A stretch of DNA of 64,000 bases. It comes from Haloferax sp. Q22. Lineage in GTDB: Archaea > Halobacteriota > Halobacteria > Halobacteriales > Haloferacaceae. The translations under genes and the position numbers were made by a program. Below, piece by piece: positions 23,537-32,732 of this stretch. Location: contig NZ_LOEP01000007.1 of assembly GCF_001482285.1 (NCBI RefSeq), positions 62,001-126,000 on the forward strand, read 5' to 3'. Each line of letters begins with the position of its first letter. Positions within the stretch are counted from its first letter, which is position 1. The notes beneath the pieces were generated by a model. It did not search any database. It was not told the origin of the DNA and saw only the letters and a list, made by a program, of their open reading frames with translations.

Positions 23537-26500
23537 ATGAGGCCTACGACCAGCAACAGGACTAAACTCTTGAGTTTAGTTCTGACGGGGGTTGTGGTTC
23601 TATCGATGGTGGTAGGACCCGTTAGCGCGAGCACCCTCGCCTCAGCAGACGCATCGGCCTCACTCAGCGGAGGGGGTTCCGCTCCAATCGACGGAGCGAC
23701 AACACCTGCGGTGAGTGACGAGTTGAAAATAGACGCCGGAGAGAACGTCTCCGTGTGGCAGTATTCACTACTGACACTCCGGCCGAATAACCCGGCGGCG
23801 TCGAGCGAGTTTGTCACACTCGACGACGTTCCGTACATCAGCCACGAGATACGGAACACGAACATTTTCGTCGGGACGAGTGACCTGGAGACCAGCTTGG
23901 ACAAAAACCGAATCTACGTCTTCAACAAGACGGAGATCACCGCGACGTTCAATCCGGGGAAAGCCGGAAAGAGCAGCGTGGTCGACGGGGAGAAAGTCCA
24001 ACTGGTCGCTGTCCGCCTGAAAGAGGGCGCGAAGCAACCGGGTGGCATCAGTGACATCGGCAAGCTACTCACGACGAGCGAAGACACGAACGCCGAAATC
24101 GTTCGCGAGTTCACGGGGGAAAGCGGAGAGCAGAACTTCAAATTCACCCCCGACAAGTCCGGGCAGTACCTCTTCGCGACGGTCCTCGTCGACAACAGCA
24201 CCGACCCGGGACTGGTGCAGGGCTCGTCGCCAGGTAACCTCACCGCCGAAGGGAACGTGACGGTTGTCGGGTTCGACCACTTCCTCGTTCAGGACGGTCG
24301 GTCGACCGTGACGCCGCCAGATGTCGCTGCGGTCGGCAACGATGTGGACGTGGACGTGGACGCGTCGAACCTGGGCACGGACGACGTTTCGCACACGACG
24401 ATTCTCCTGAACGAGTCGGTCCTCGGCGACCAACAGCAGACGATTCAGCTCAACGGGAGCGAAATCGAGGAGATTCAGTCGTCCATCGACCGAATCGAAG
24501 GGGCGACCGACGTGAAGCCCGGAACGAACTTCGCCGGGAGCACGCTTCCCGCGAGCCGCTACAACGGGAACACGAACATCGTCTCGCTGCTCTCGCGGTT
24601 AGCCGGTGAAGACAGCGTGACGCAGACCGACGACACGGTCATCTACACGAGTATCAACGGAACCGTCGGCGGACCACAGGAAACTGTCACGCTCCGCACG
24701 ACGGAGAACTTCACGCCCGGCGAGTACTCGGTCATTCACTTCGCGACCGCACAGAACGGGACGGCGACGCTGAGCAACAAAGCGAGCGTCGACCTCGTCG
24801 ACGGCGTCCAGCTCAACATCGAGCCGAGCGCGGTCGAAATCCAGCAGGGAGGGAGCGTCACGCTCAACGTCACCCGGGCAGACACCGGCGACCGCGTCGC
24901 TGGTGCGAACGTGACGTACAACGGCAAGACGTTCACGACCGATTCGAACGGTCAGGTGACGTTCACGCCCGTCGAGTCCGGAACCGCGACGGTCACGAAA
25001 GATCCGTCTAACGGAACCGCGTACATCTCGTCGAGCGTCGACCTGTACGTCATCACGCCGAACATCGAACTCACCGACTACAACGTCTCGTCGACGTCGG
25101 TGACGACCGATGAGACGGTAACGGTCAACGCGACCGTCGAGAACACCGACTACTTCGGTGGGAACTTCACGCTCGACCTCAAGCGCGACGGCCAGACCGT
25201 CGAGTCGAAGACGGTGTTCGTCGGCGAAGGCGAAACCGTCGTCGAGCAGTTCGAACTGAGCTTCGACACGCCGGGCACGTACGATGTCACGGTCAACGAC
25301 GCGACGCCGACGGCCATCGAGGTCAGCGGCGTCCCGGACATCGTCTACTCGAACCTCACGGTTCCGAGCCAGGTCTCGCCCGGTGACACGACCGTCGTCA
25401 GCGCCGACATCCGTAACAACGGGACCGGCACCGGCGAGTACAACGCGTCGCTCGTCATCGACGGGACGGCCGTCGAGTGGATGAACGGGACGCTCGCACC
25501 CGACGCGTCCACGACGGTCACCTTCGAGAAGGATCTCGGACCCGGCACGTACCAGATCGCGGTCGACGGGCTTCCCGCCCAGACCGTGACGGTCGACACG
25601 CCGCCGAACCTCGAGTACTCGAACCAGCAGGTCAACACGACCGAAATCGGACTCGAAGACGCGGTCAACGTGAGCGCGACGGTCACGAACACCGGCGACG
25701 TGTCGGGCAATTTCACCGCGACGCTCTCGGTCGACGATGAGATTACGCAGACGAAGTCCGTGATGCTCGGAGCGGGCGAATCGAAGACGGTTTCGTTCGT
25801 CGTCTCCGGTCTTTCGCTCGGTGAGCACACGGTCCGCGTCGGCGACCTCTCACCGGAGACCGTGACCGTGAAAGCGCCGGACATCGCGCCGACGCTCTCG
25901 GTCGAAACGGACGTCACGAAAGGCGTCGTGCCGGTCAACGCGACGGTCGAAAACCTCGGTAACGTCGATGCGACGGGCGTCGACGCCATCGTCGAGGCGA
26001 AAGCCGACAACGGCGGGTCCTGGAAAGAACTCGCCAGTCGGACGGTCGACCTCGACGCCGGCGAGTCGGTCGCTATCAATACCACGCTCGCACGCGTGGA
26101 CGCGCGGAACTACTCCGTTCGCGTCATCGCCGACCCGGCTGACGAAATCGCCGAGGCGAGCGAGACGAACAACGAGGTCGACGCGCGCGTCACCGGCGGC
26201 CCGCTCGCGAAGGGCTACGTCAAGATGCCCGACGGGAGCCCCGCCGTTGACGACCTCGTCTACACGAGCCGCACGAACCCCGGCGACGAGCCGTGGTCCG
26301 TCGGCCAGACGTTCACCGACGAGAACGGTCGCTTCCTCGTGCCGGTCGTCAACGGAACCACGCAGACGATTGCGTACGTGCAGGACGGAGCGAGCGGCTG
26401 GAGCGGTGACCACCCGCGCGACGGGTCACCCGACATCTTCTCGCTCTACACGACGCAGGGAACCGAGCGGATCCTGAACGTCGGGAACACGACGCTTCCC

Positions 26501-29146
26501 GACGCCGGCCTGCTCAACGTCACCGTCGTCGACCAGGACGGTGACCCGGTGGAGAACGCGACGATTGCGGTCCACCACAACAACAACGGCACGCGTTCGG
26601 GTGTCGCGTACAAGTCCAACGCCGAGGGACTCTTCCCGGCCGGTGAAGGCGACAAGACCGGCATCGAGGTCCGCGGCGACATGGAAGTCCGCGTCACGCC
26701 GCCGGAGAACGACCGGTTCGTCAACCGGACGTACTGGCAGAACCTCACGGTCGACACGAGCGGCGCGAACCTCACCTTCCGCCTCGCGGAGGGTGCTGAC
26801 CTCTCGCCCGAACTCGATGTCGAACAGCGACAGCGGTTCAACGACGGCGTGAACGCCTCCGTGACCGTCTCGAACGACGGTCTCGTCAACGTCTCGAACG
26901 CGACGGTCAACCTGACGGTCGAGGCCGCAAACGGTGCCACGGAGACGTACACGAAGTACACCGGCAACCTCTCCGACAGCACCGACGCGCCGAACAACGA
27001 GACGACGCTCACCTACGACCTGACGGAGTTCGCCAGCGAAGAACTCCTCGGAACCCTCGCACAGGGTAACGCGAAGGTGACCGCGACGGTCGATCCGGCG
27101 AACGACATCCCTGAGACGGACGAGACGAACAACCAGGTCCTCAACTCCACGCGCGTGGTCTACGCCGACCCGGCGGTCCGCATCCAGGGACAGAGCACGG
27201 CGCTCCAGAGCCAGAAGGCGACGTTCGTCGTGTTCACGAAGAACAACGGTACCGCAAAGACCGGTGAGTTCAACGTGACCGTCGATTACGACGACGGGAC
27301 GACGGAGAACATCACCATCGCGAACCTCGGCGTCAAACAGCCCAACACGACGCGCGTCACCCACCGCTTCGCGACGGGTGGCGACAAAGTCGTGAGTGCG
27401 AGCGTCTCCGACGGCGTCCCGTTCGACAACAACGTGTCGACGAAGGACGTCAGGGTGAAGCCGTACTCGCTGAGCATCGAAAACGGCGACGTCTCGGTGC
27501 CCTCGACGGTCGTGAATAACTCGACTGTCACCGTTCTCGCGGAGTTCAACGCGAACCACCCGTCCGACGTCAACGCGACGGTCTCGCTCCCCGCGGGGCT
27601 CGAACTCGCCGCCGGACAGAGCGCTGAGAAACAGGTCCGGTCGTCGGCAAAGGGCGGTTCGGTCGCCTGGAAGGTCCGCGGCAACACGACCGCGGACATC
27701 GAAGACGCGCAGATAGACGTCACCGTCGAAGCGTTCGGCCAGAGCGACACGGCGTCCGCGACGACCAACGTCACGGTACCGAAGGTTCGCTACACGACGA
27801 CGAACGCGACGACGCTCGAGTCCGCGGGCGAGACGCAGTCGCTCGCACTCAACGTCTCGGACGCGACGACCTACGAGCACACGCTCAACGTGACCGTACA
27901 GTCCGGGACGGACGGGCGGACGCTACAGGGTCTCGAATACCTGTTCTCCTACCCCTACTGGTGTGTTGAACAGACGACGACCCAGATGATGTCCGCGCTC
28001 CGGACCGACCAGTACTACCGTAACGGCGACATCCCGAGCAACTACAACCGCGACCGTGCGAACAGCACGATCAGCGCGGGTATCAGCAAGCTCGCCGACG
28101 AGCCCACGCCCGGTGCGTACTTCAACATCTCTCAGCACGACAACGGCGCGTGGAGCATGTACGGCAACAACCCGCGCGGTGACCTGTTCTACACCATCTA
28201 CGCCCTGCAGGGCGCGAGCGCCGTCTCCGACGACACGGTGCAGAGCAACCGCACGGACGTGAACAAGAGTCTGCAGAACATCAACCAGAGCGGTGCGGTG
28301 CTCTGGCTGGCAGACAAACAGCGCAACGACGGAAGTGTCCGCCCGAGCGGCTACTTCCTCCGCGACGACGCCTCCGCGACCGCCTACACGACGGTCGCAA
28401 TCGACCGCGCTGGCGACGACCTCAACGCGACCGCACAGACGGCCGCCAACGAGTTCAGCGTCGACGCCGCGGTCTACCTCATCGAACAGCAGAACAGCGA
28501 CGGAAGCTGGGAAGCCGGTACGAAAGAAGCGCAGGCGACCGCCTACGCGGTGCAGGCGCTCGCAGCGGTCAACGACAGCGACACCCTCCGGAATCAGGTC
28601 AACAACGAGCTGAGTTCCGGTAACGTGTCGATGGCCCTCGACAGCGGTGTCGAGTGGCTCGTGGCCAACCAGCAAGCGGACGGGTCGTGGGCCGGTTACA
28701 CGAACTCTCCGTACTGGAGCAACGTCGGCGAGAAGGCCCGCGCGACGGGTAACGCGATCATCGCGTTGAACGACGCGGCAGGGTACACGGCGACGAGCAA
28801 CGGAACCGTGTCCGACGGTGTCGGCTACCTCGTTGGCATCTACCAGCAGGGCGGCTCCTTCGGGAACACGCGTGCGACCGGCGTCGCCATCGACGCCCTC
28901 ACCACGGCGGACCAGCGGAACGCCGGTTCGCAGACGGTGACGATCGAGATCAACTCGAGCGTCACGAAGGAAGTCAGCGTCGACGGTAACACGCCGACTG
29001 CGACGGTGACGTTCACCACTGACGAACTCGACACGCTTCGTGAGACCGGTACCATCACGCTGACCGTCGATAACTCGACTCGAGTCGTTGTCGGTGCCGA
29101 ATCCGAGCAACTCGTCAACGAACAAGAGTACGAGGACACCAACTAA
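23537..29146 (+). CDS. giant secreted CARDB-repeat protein with alpha-2-macroglobulin-like thioester domain
   Basis: 1869 residues. Signal peptide (LSLVLTGVVVLSMVVGPVSAS), an N-terminal domain (about 55-300), then a series of CARDB/Ig-like repeats of 80-100 residues (about 420-950, e.g. VSATVTNTGDVSGNFTATL), carboxypeptidase-regulatory-like domains (about 920-1090) and more CARDB units to about 1410. The C-terminal part (about 1420-1800) is the alpha/alpha-toroid thioester domain of the A2M family: YLFSYPYWCVEQTTTQMMSA gives the thioester pair C1476 and Q1479, followed by toroid repeats such as YLIEQQNSDGSWEAGTKEAQ and WLVANQQADGSWAGYTNSPY. No membrane anchor is visible, so it must be held or released via partners. 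It is first of a three-gene operon with a dockerin protein and a cohesin anchor (gaps 9 and 3 bp). The CxEQ chemistry implies covalent attachment to targets; targets are unknown. From memory it corresponds to H. volcanii HVO_2160. Confidence 0.9.
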   Translation: MRPTTSNRTKLLSLVLTGVVVLSMVVGPVSASTLASADASASLSGGGSAPIDGATTPAVSDELKIDAGENVSVWQYSLLTLRPNNPAASSEFVTLDDVPYISHEIRNTNIFVGTSDLETSLDKNRIYVFNKTEITATFNPGKAGKSSVVDGEKVQLVAVRLKEGAKQPGGISDIGKLLTTSEDTNAEIVREFTGESGEQNFKFTPDKSGQYLFATVLVDNSTDPGLVQGSSPGNLTAEGNVTVVGFDHFLVQDGRSTVTPPDVAAVGNDVDVDVDASNLGTDDVSHTTILLNESVLGDQQQTIQLNGSEIEEIQSSIDRIEGATDVKPGTNFAGSTLPASRYNGNTNIVSLLSRLAGEDSVTQTDDTVIYTSINGTVGGPQETVTLRTTENFTPGEYSVIHFATAQNGTATLSNKASVDLVDGVQLNIEPSAVEIQQGGSVTLNVTRADTGDRVAGANVTYNGKTFTTDSNGQVTFTPVESGTATVTKDPSNGTAYISSSVDLYVITPNIELTDYNVSSTSVTTDETVTVNATVENTDYFGGNFTLDLKRDGQTVESKTVFVGEGETVVEQFELSFDTPGTYDVTVNDATPTAIEVSGVPDIVYSNLTVPSQVSPGDTTVVSADIRNNGTGTGEYNASLVIDGTAVEWMNGTLAPDASTTVTFEKDLGPGTYQIAVDGLPAQTVTVDTPPNLEYSNQQVNTTEIGLEDAVNVSATVTNTGDVSGNFTATLSVDDEITQTKSVMLGAGESKTVSFVVSGLSLGEHTVRVGDLSPETVTVKAPDIAPTLSVETDVTKGVVPVNATVENLGNVDATGVDAIVEAKADNGGSWKELASRTVDLDAGESVAINTTLARVDARNYSVRVIADPADEIAEASETNNEVDARVTGGPLAKGYVKMPDGSPAVDDLVYTSRTNPGDEPWSVGQTFTDENGRFLVPVVNGTTQTIAYVQDGASGWSGDHPRDGSPDIFSLYTTQGTERILNVGNTTLPDAGLLNVTVVDQDGDPVENATIAVHHNNNGTRSGVAYKSNAEGLFPAGEGDKTGIEVRGDMEVRVTPPENDRFVNRTYWQNLTVDTSGANLTFRLAEGADLSPELDVEQRQRFNDGVNASVTVSNDGLVNVSNATVNLTVEAANGATETYTKYTGNLSDSTDAPNNETTLTYDLTEFASEELLGTLAQGNAKVTATVDPANDIPETDETNNQVLNSTRVVYADPAVRIQGQSTALQSQKATFVVFTKNNGTAKTGEFNVTVDYDDGTTENITIANLGVKQPNTTRVTHRFATGGDKVVSASVSDGVPFDNNVSTKDVRVKPYSLSIENGDVSVPSTVVNNSTVTVLAEFNANHPSDVNATVSLPAGLELAAGQSAEKQVRSSAKGGSVAWKVRGNTTADIEDAQIDVTVEAFGQSDTASATTNVTVPKVRYTTTNATTLESAGETQSLALNVSDATTYEHTLNVTVQSGTDGRTLQGLEYLFSYPYWCVEQTTTQMMSALRTDQYYRNGDIPSNYNRDRANSTISAGISKLADEPTPGAYFNISQHDNGAWSMYGNNPRGDLFYTIYALQGASAVSDDTVQSNRTDVNKSLQNINQSGAVLWLADKQRNDGSVRPSGYFLRDDASATAYTTVAIDRAGDDLNATAQTAANEFSVDAAVYLIEQQNSDGSWEAGTKEAQATAYAVQALAAVNDSDTLRNQVNNELSSGNVSMALDSGVEWLVANQQADGSWAGYTNSPYWSNVGEKARATGNAIIALNDAAGYTATSNGTVSDGVGYLVGIYQQGGSFGNTRATGVAIDALTTADQRNAGSQTVTIEINSSVTKEVSVDGNTPTATVTFTTDELDTLRETGTITLTVDNSTRVVVGAESEQLVNEQEYEDTN

Positions 29147-29155
29147 GGAGAAACG

Positions 29156-30355
29156 ATGACACGAAAACTTTCAACGACACTGGCTGCCCTCCTGGTCGTG
29201 GCATCGATATCGTTCGGTGTCGGCCCGGGTGTTGTCTCTGCTGCGGACCCGTTTAGCGTCGCCATCGACGCGCCGGACGACCTCAGCACGGACGGGAACC
29301 AGACGATTGCAGTAACGGTTACGAACAACGACGACACCGCGCTCCTCAACCCGCTCGTGGAGGTTCCGATCAGCAGCCCGGTCGCGCTCCCGAACGGTGC
29401 CGAAGACGCGGTCTACGTGAATAACACGGCGGATCTCCGGGACGCGGTCGTCCAGGAGAGTACGATTTCGACCGGCGACTCTCTGCTCATCACGGGCGAG
29501 GTAGTGCCGGCCGGCGAGTCACGGACCTACCACTTCAACGTGACCGTCTCGTCGGCGGGGACGACGTCGCTGACCGCCGACGTGCGCCCGCTGTACAACG
29601 AGCCGAACAACGTTCGCACGAGCGAACAACTCGACGTGAGCGGCGTCGGGACGGTCAACGCGAGCGTCGTGGACAACGACGGCAACGCCGTAACTGGCGC
29701 GTCCGTCGTCCTCGACGGTCAGAACCAAGCCGACTCGGTCAGCGAGACCGTGCTCGAAGGCGACCACACCGTCGGCTCGAGCCTGACGGACGCGCCCGAG
29801 TTCACCGTCGGTGTCGGCATCTCCGAGACGGCGTCTGTCACCTTCGTCGACGGTGACGACAGCATCCAGCCGGTCGCGTACGTCGGCGAGGAGCCGGCGC
29901 TCATCGGCGACTCGACCTCTGAGTCCGACGGCAACGCGAAGACGCCCGTCAACACGACGGTGTCCGTGACCATCTCGAAGAGTGACGGCACGGTCGTGTA
30001 CGATATCGCACCACCGAGCGACAAACCGCTCCGTGGCGACGGCACAGCGACGACGGACGCGAACCTCGTCGAGCAGACGACGGTTGACGGCGAGACGCGG
30101 GTCCAACTCAACCAGACCGGCGTCGGAACGCAGGTCTCCGTGGAGTTCGAAGGCTACGAACTCGGTAACGTCGACCTCGACGGCGACGTCGACGCGGACG
30201 ACGCGTCCGACATCGCACAAGCCGCTTCGAGCGGTTCCGACGCCGCCTACGGCGACGTCAACGGCGACGGGCAGGTCAACGCGGTCGACGCGATGCTCGT
30301 CCAGCAGTACAGCGAGAACAACCGTGATGCCGACTACACCATCGGGGGTGCATAA
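29156..30355 (+). CDS. secreted dockerin-bearing protein, partner in the thioester operon
   Basis: 399 residues. Signal peptide (1-31, ...GPGVVSA), a CARDB/Ig-like domain (33-165), a small carboxypeptidase-regulatory-like unit (GTVNASVVDNDGNAVTGASV), a further beta domain (215-335), and a C-terminal dockerin with two calcium loops, DLDGDVDADDASDIAQA and DVNGDGQVNAVDAMLVQQY. There is no membrane anchor. It starts 9 bp after the giant thioester gene and ends 3 bp before the cohesin anchor gene. The order suggests that this protein bridges the thioester protein (by non-dockerin contacts) to the anchor (by dockerin-cohesin binding); that is inference. Confidence 0.88.
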   Translation: MTRKLSTTLAALLVVASISFGVGPGVVSAADPFSVAIDAPDDLSTDGNQTIAVTVTNNDDTALLNPLVEVPISSPVALPNGAEDAVYVNNTADLRDAVVQESTISTGDSLLITGEVVPAGESRTYHFNVTVSSAGTTSLTADVRPLYNEPNNVRTSEQLDVSGVGTVNASVVDNDGNAVTGASVVLDGQNQADSVSETVLEGDHTVGSSLTDAPEFTVGVGISETASVTFVDGDDSIQPVAYVGEEPALIGDSTSESDGNAKTPVNTTVSVTISKSDGTVVYDIAPPSDKPLRGDGTATTDANLVEQTTVDGETRVQLNQTGVGTQVSVEFEGYELGNVDLDGDVDADDASDIAQAASSGSDAAYGDVNGDGQVNAVDAMLVQQYSENNRDADYTIGGA

Positions 30356-30358
30356 CTC

Positions 30359-31567
30359 ATGAACACGAAACAGCTACTCGCGGTCGTGATGTGCACCGCC
30401 ATGCTCGTCAGCACGGTCGCCGTCGGCGCTGCCGGTGCCGCGACTTCGAAGACCGTCTCGGTCGACGCCGTCGGCTCGCTCGACGAGCGCACCGCGGACT
30501 CGACGGCGACGCTCACCGCGTACAACGTCGAAGACGCAGACGGTATCGGGTCGTACGAACTGAACATCAGCTACGACGACAGCGTGGTCGACGTCTCGGT
30601 CGCCGGGAACTCCCGGTTCAACGTTGAGACGACCGACCACGGCAACGGAAAGCTCACCGTCGTCGGGTACACGGGAGAGACCTCCGGCTCGACCGGAAAC
30701 ATCTCGCTCGCGGACCTGACGGTGAACGCGCAGTCCGTCGGGAGCGACACCTCCGCGTCCATCGACGTCACCGTCGAATCGATTACGGACACGAGAGGGA
30801 ACCTCCTGTCGCACAGCGGCGACACGACGACCGTTGACGTGAACAACATCGACGGCAGTACGCCAACGCCGTCCACGCCGACCACCGATGTCCCGTCGAG
30901 CGGCGGTGGCGGTGGCGGCGGCGGATCCGTTCCGAACAGCGGGACGTACGACAGCGTCCGGCTCTTCTACGGTTCACAGGTCAGCGCGTCGCTTCCGGAC
31001 GGCGCGACGGTGACGAACGTCGACGTGGCGTTCGGGAGCCAGGGAACCGGTGAGGTCATCGTCCGCGAACGGTCGAGCCTCCCGGGAACCGTCGGTCAAC
31101 CGGCGAATCCCGCAGTCGGGTTCGTCCAGATCGACGTCCCGAGCTCACTCAAAGATTCACCGTCGACGGTGACGATGACTGTTCGGCAGAGTCGACTGGA
31201 CGACCTGGGCATCACCGCACAGGACCTCCAAGTCGAACGCTACAACGACGAGACCGGTGAATGGGAAGTGCTCGACACGCGCGTCGTGAGTCAGGGCGAC
31301 GGGCAGGTCGTGCTCGAAGCTGACACGCCCGGCTTCTCGTACTTCGCCGTGACCTCGAAGCAGGCCGTGACGACGACAACCACGGCCGACGACGGCGAAA
31401 CGACGACCGCTGACGACGGCGAAACAACGACCGGAACGTCCGGCTTCGACGACGAGACGACGACCGGAGAGCCGACGACGACTGACTCGGTCATCCCCGG
31501 CTTCGGCGTCACCGCCGCGCTGATTGCGCTCGTCGCAATCGCGCTCATCGCGGTGCGACGCGAATAA
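30359..31567 (+). CDS. cohesin-domain surface anchor with PGF-CTERM
   Basis: 402 residues. Signal peptide (1-29), cohesin-like domain (about 31-160: TVSVDAVGSLDERTADSTAT, DGIGSYELNISYDDSVVDVS, ISLADLTVNAQSVG). A poly-Gly hinge (SGGGGGGGGS) leads to a PGF-pre-PGF domain (about 195-335; YNDETGEWEVLDT and GFSYFAV are its marks). A Thr/Asp repeat linker (TTTADDGETTTADDGETT) precedes the PGF-CTERM tail VIPGFGVTAALIALVAIALI with basic end RRE. PGF-CTERM proteins are processed by archaeosortase A and lipid-anchored. As the last gene of the operon it most likely tethers the dockerin protein and its thioester partner to the cell. Confidence 0.9.
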   Translation: MNTKQLLAVVMCTAMLVSTVAVGAAGAATSKTVSVDAVGSLDERTADSTATLTAYNVEDADGIGSYELNISYDDSVVDVSVAGNSRFNVETTDHGNGKLTVVGYTGETSGSTGNISLADLTVNAQSVGSDTSASIDVTVESITDTRGNLLSHSGDTTTVDVNNIDGSTPTPSTPTTDVPSSGGGGGGGGSVPNSGTYDSVRLFYGSQVSASLPDGATVTNVDVAFGSQGTGEVIVRERSSLPGTVGQPANPAVGFVQIDVPSSLKDSPSTVTMTVRQSRLDDLGITAQDLQVERYNDETGEWEVLDTRVVSQGDGQVVLEADTPGFSYFAVTSKQAVTTTTTADDGETTTADDGETTTGTSGFDDETTTGEPTTTDSVIPGFGVTAALIALVAIALIAVRRE

Positions 31568-31584
31568 GTTCGCGTCACCGTTCT

Positions 31585-31597
31585 CGGTTCTTTTTTG
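31585..31597 (+). terminator. oligo-T terminator of the thioester-protein operon
   Basis: ggttcttttttgg, with six consecutive T residues, lies about 24 nt after the cohesin gene stop. Archaeal RNA polymerase commonly terminates at such U-tracts without a hairpin. Confidence 0.5.
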
Positions 31598-31758
31598 GCT
31601 CGACTGTGCGGACGGCTCGCTTCCGAATCAGAGAGTCACGCACGGCGCTGTTGAAGTCCGTCGGTACTGGTAGTTTGTTGCGTCCGTGGTGAATAGAGGG
31701 CGCGAGTCGGTCATGGTAACTTGCCTGACTTCGGTCGGCCGAATCGGTAGATGGAGAG

Positions 31759-32343
31759 CTATTCTTCAATCGTGAGTGAATAACTCCACTCAAACTCTTC
31801 CCATGCCGTGTCCGCTCTAACTTTCGGCACAAATGATTCGGTAAAGCGGTGTTTCCCTGCGGGAAGACAGCCCATATCTTCGGGCCGATTGCTCACCCAC
31901 CTGTCCATCGTGGCCTCCAATATTTCCCGCTCCGGGTAATGCAGTACAGTGTATTCGGTCTGAATGCACTCTCCCGCATCGAGTGACTGCCATCTAAGCA
32001 CGTCAGGAAGAACGAAGTGAACAAGATTCGTCTGCCAGCAACCCTCGACCGGGCGGTCCGGGATAATCTGTTCGTCTGTTCCGAAGGCGAGTTTCTGTAC
32101 CTCCCGGTCACTCGGAATGAGAACAAGCCATCCTTGGCCTTCACTCCAAATACTGGAGTACGGCTGAATTGACCCGAAGCCAACCGTTTGTTCTCCGGAG
32201 GAAAGATTCTCAAATGAACCACGAATCTGAGCAGGTGCATCGGATGAGAAATCGCGTAGTTTCTCCACACTGAGCTGGAAGGGTTCCTTGCTGGGTTGAG
32301 AGCCTTCAGCAACTGTGATACGGGGGTAGCGCCCAGAAGCCAT
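31759..32343 (-). CDS. hypothetical protein of a haloarchaeal 'CW' beta-sandwich family, without its usual signal
   Basis: 194 residues from ATG 32343; an in-frame alternative lies at 32367. The pattern PAQIRGSFENLSSGEQTVGF then LVLIPSDREVQKL, PDRPVEGCW and LDAGECIQTEYTVL matches a widespread haloarchaeal family of exported beta-sandwich proteins (from memory), in which an N-terminal lipobox normally precedes the domain. Here only about 13 residues precede it and there is no signal peptide, so it may be an N-terminally truncated or cytoplasmic copy. Base composition is clearly lower in GC than the flanking genes, and it lies next to the TnpB element, suggesting acquisition or rearrangement. 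Confidence 0.6.
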   Translation of the reverse strand: MASGRYPRITVAEGSQPSKEPFQLSVEKLRDFSSDAPAQIRGSFENLSSGEQTVGFGSIQPYSSIWSEGQGWLVLIPSDREVQKLAFGTDEQIIPDRPVEGCWQTNLVHFVLPDVLRWQSLDAGECIQTEYTVLHYPEREILEATMDRWVSNRPEDMGCLPAGKHRFTESFVPKVRADTAWEEFEWSYSLTIEE

Positions 32344-32606
32344 AGAAAACCACGGCGCCCCAATCAAGTAACATTATTGAACCGATTTGGGCGAAAGCAG
32401 TACGCTAAGACGGTAGTTGATACGAACCCCAACCGAACGAGAGGTTTAGCTGAAAGTAGGCGCTAAGCCCCCTTCCTCAACGAGCGAGCGAAGCGAGCGA
32501 GTAGGGAGGGGATACAGCGCCGCACGAGTATCAGGCACGTTCGACGCTCGGCCCACAGGCCCACGTACTCGAAACTCATATTTGTGTAGTTTGTGTATAA
32601 TGTGGT

Positions 32607-32729
32607 GTGACAACGCGCAAGAACATCTCAATCCGCGACGATCAAGCCGAGTGGATTCAGGACAACCACCTGAACCTTTCCTCGTTCGTCCAAGAGAAAC
32701 TGGATGAACTAATCGAGGAACGAGAGTAA
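32607..32729 (+). CDS. small ribbon-helix-helix-like protein upstream of tnpB
   Basis: 40 residues from GTG 32607 to TAA 32727-32729, ending 3 bp before tnpB. It reads MTTRKNISIRDDQAEWIQDN and continues LNLSSFVQEKLDELIEE. The pattern of a short strand (KNISIRDD), helix and second helix resembles a CopG/RHH DNA-binding unit. Such short genes commonly precede haloarchaeal tnpB genes and may autoregulate the element. A TATA-like gtgtataatg just upstream (32594-32602) fits its promoter. Confidence 0.65.
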   Translation: MTTRKNISIRDDQAEWIQDNHLNLSSFVQEKLDELIEERE

Positions 32730-32732
32730 CGG

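Noticed and set aside
24599-25828. 409-codon open frame antisense to the thioester protein
   Set aside because: Shadow of repetitive CARDB coding sequence; no plausible start context or motif.
26501-26700. Repeated coding units in the thioester protein considered as DNA repeats
   Set aside because: Similarity is at protein level (CARDB folds), not DNA repeats or CRISPR-like units.
32469-32511. Left-end GC-rich hairpin considered as a terminator
   Set aside because: It shares its loop and 3' motif with the right end of the TnpB element, so it is better explained as the element terminus.
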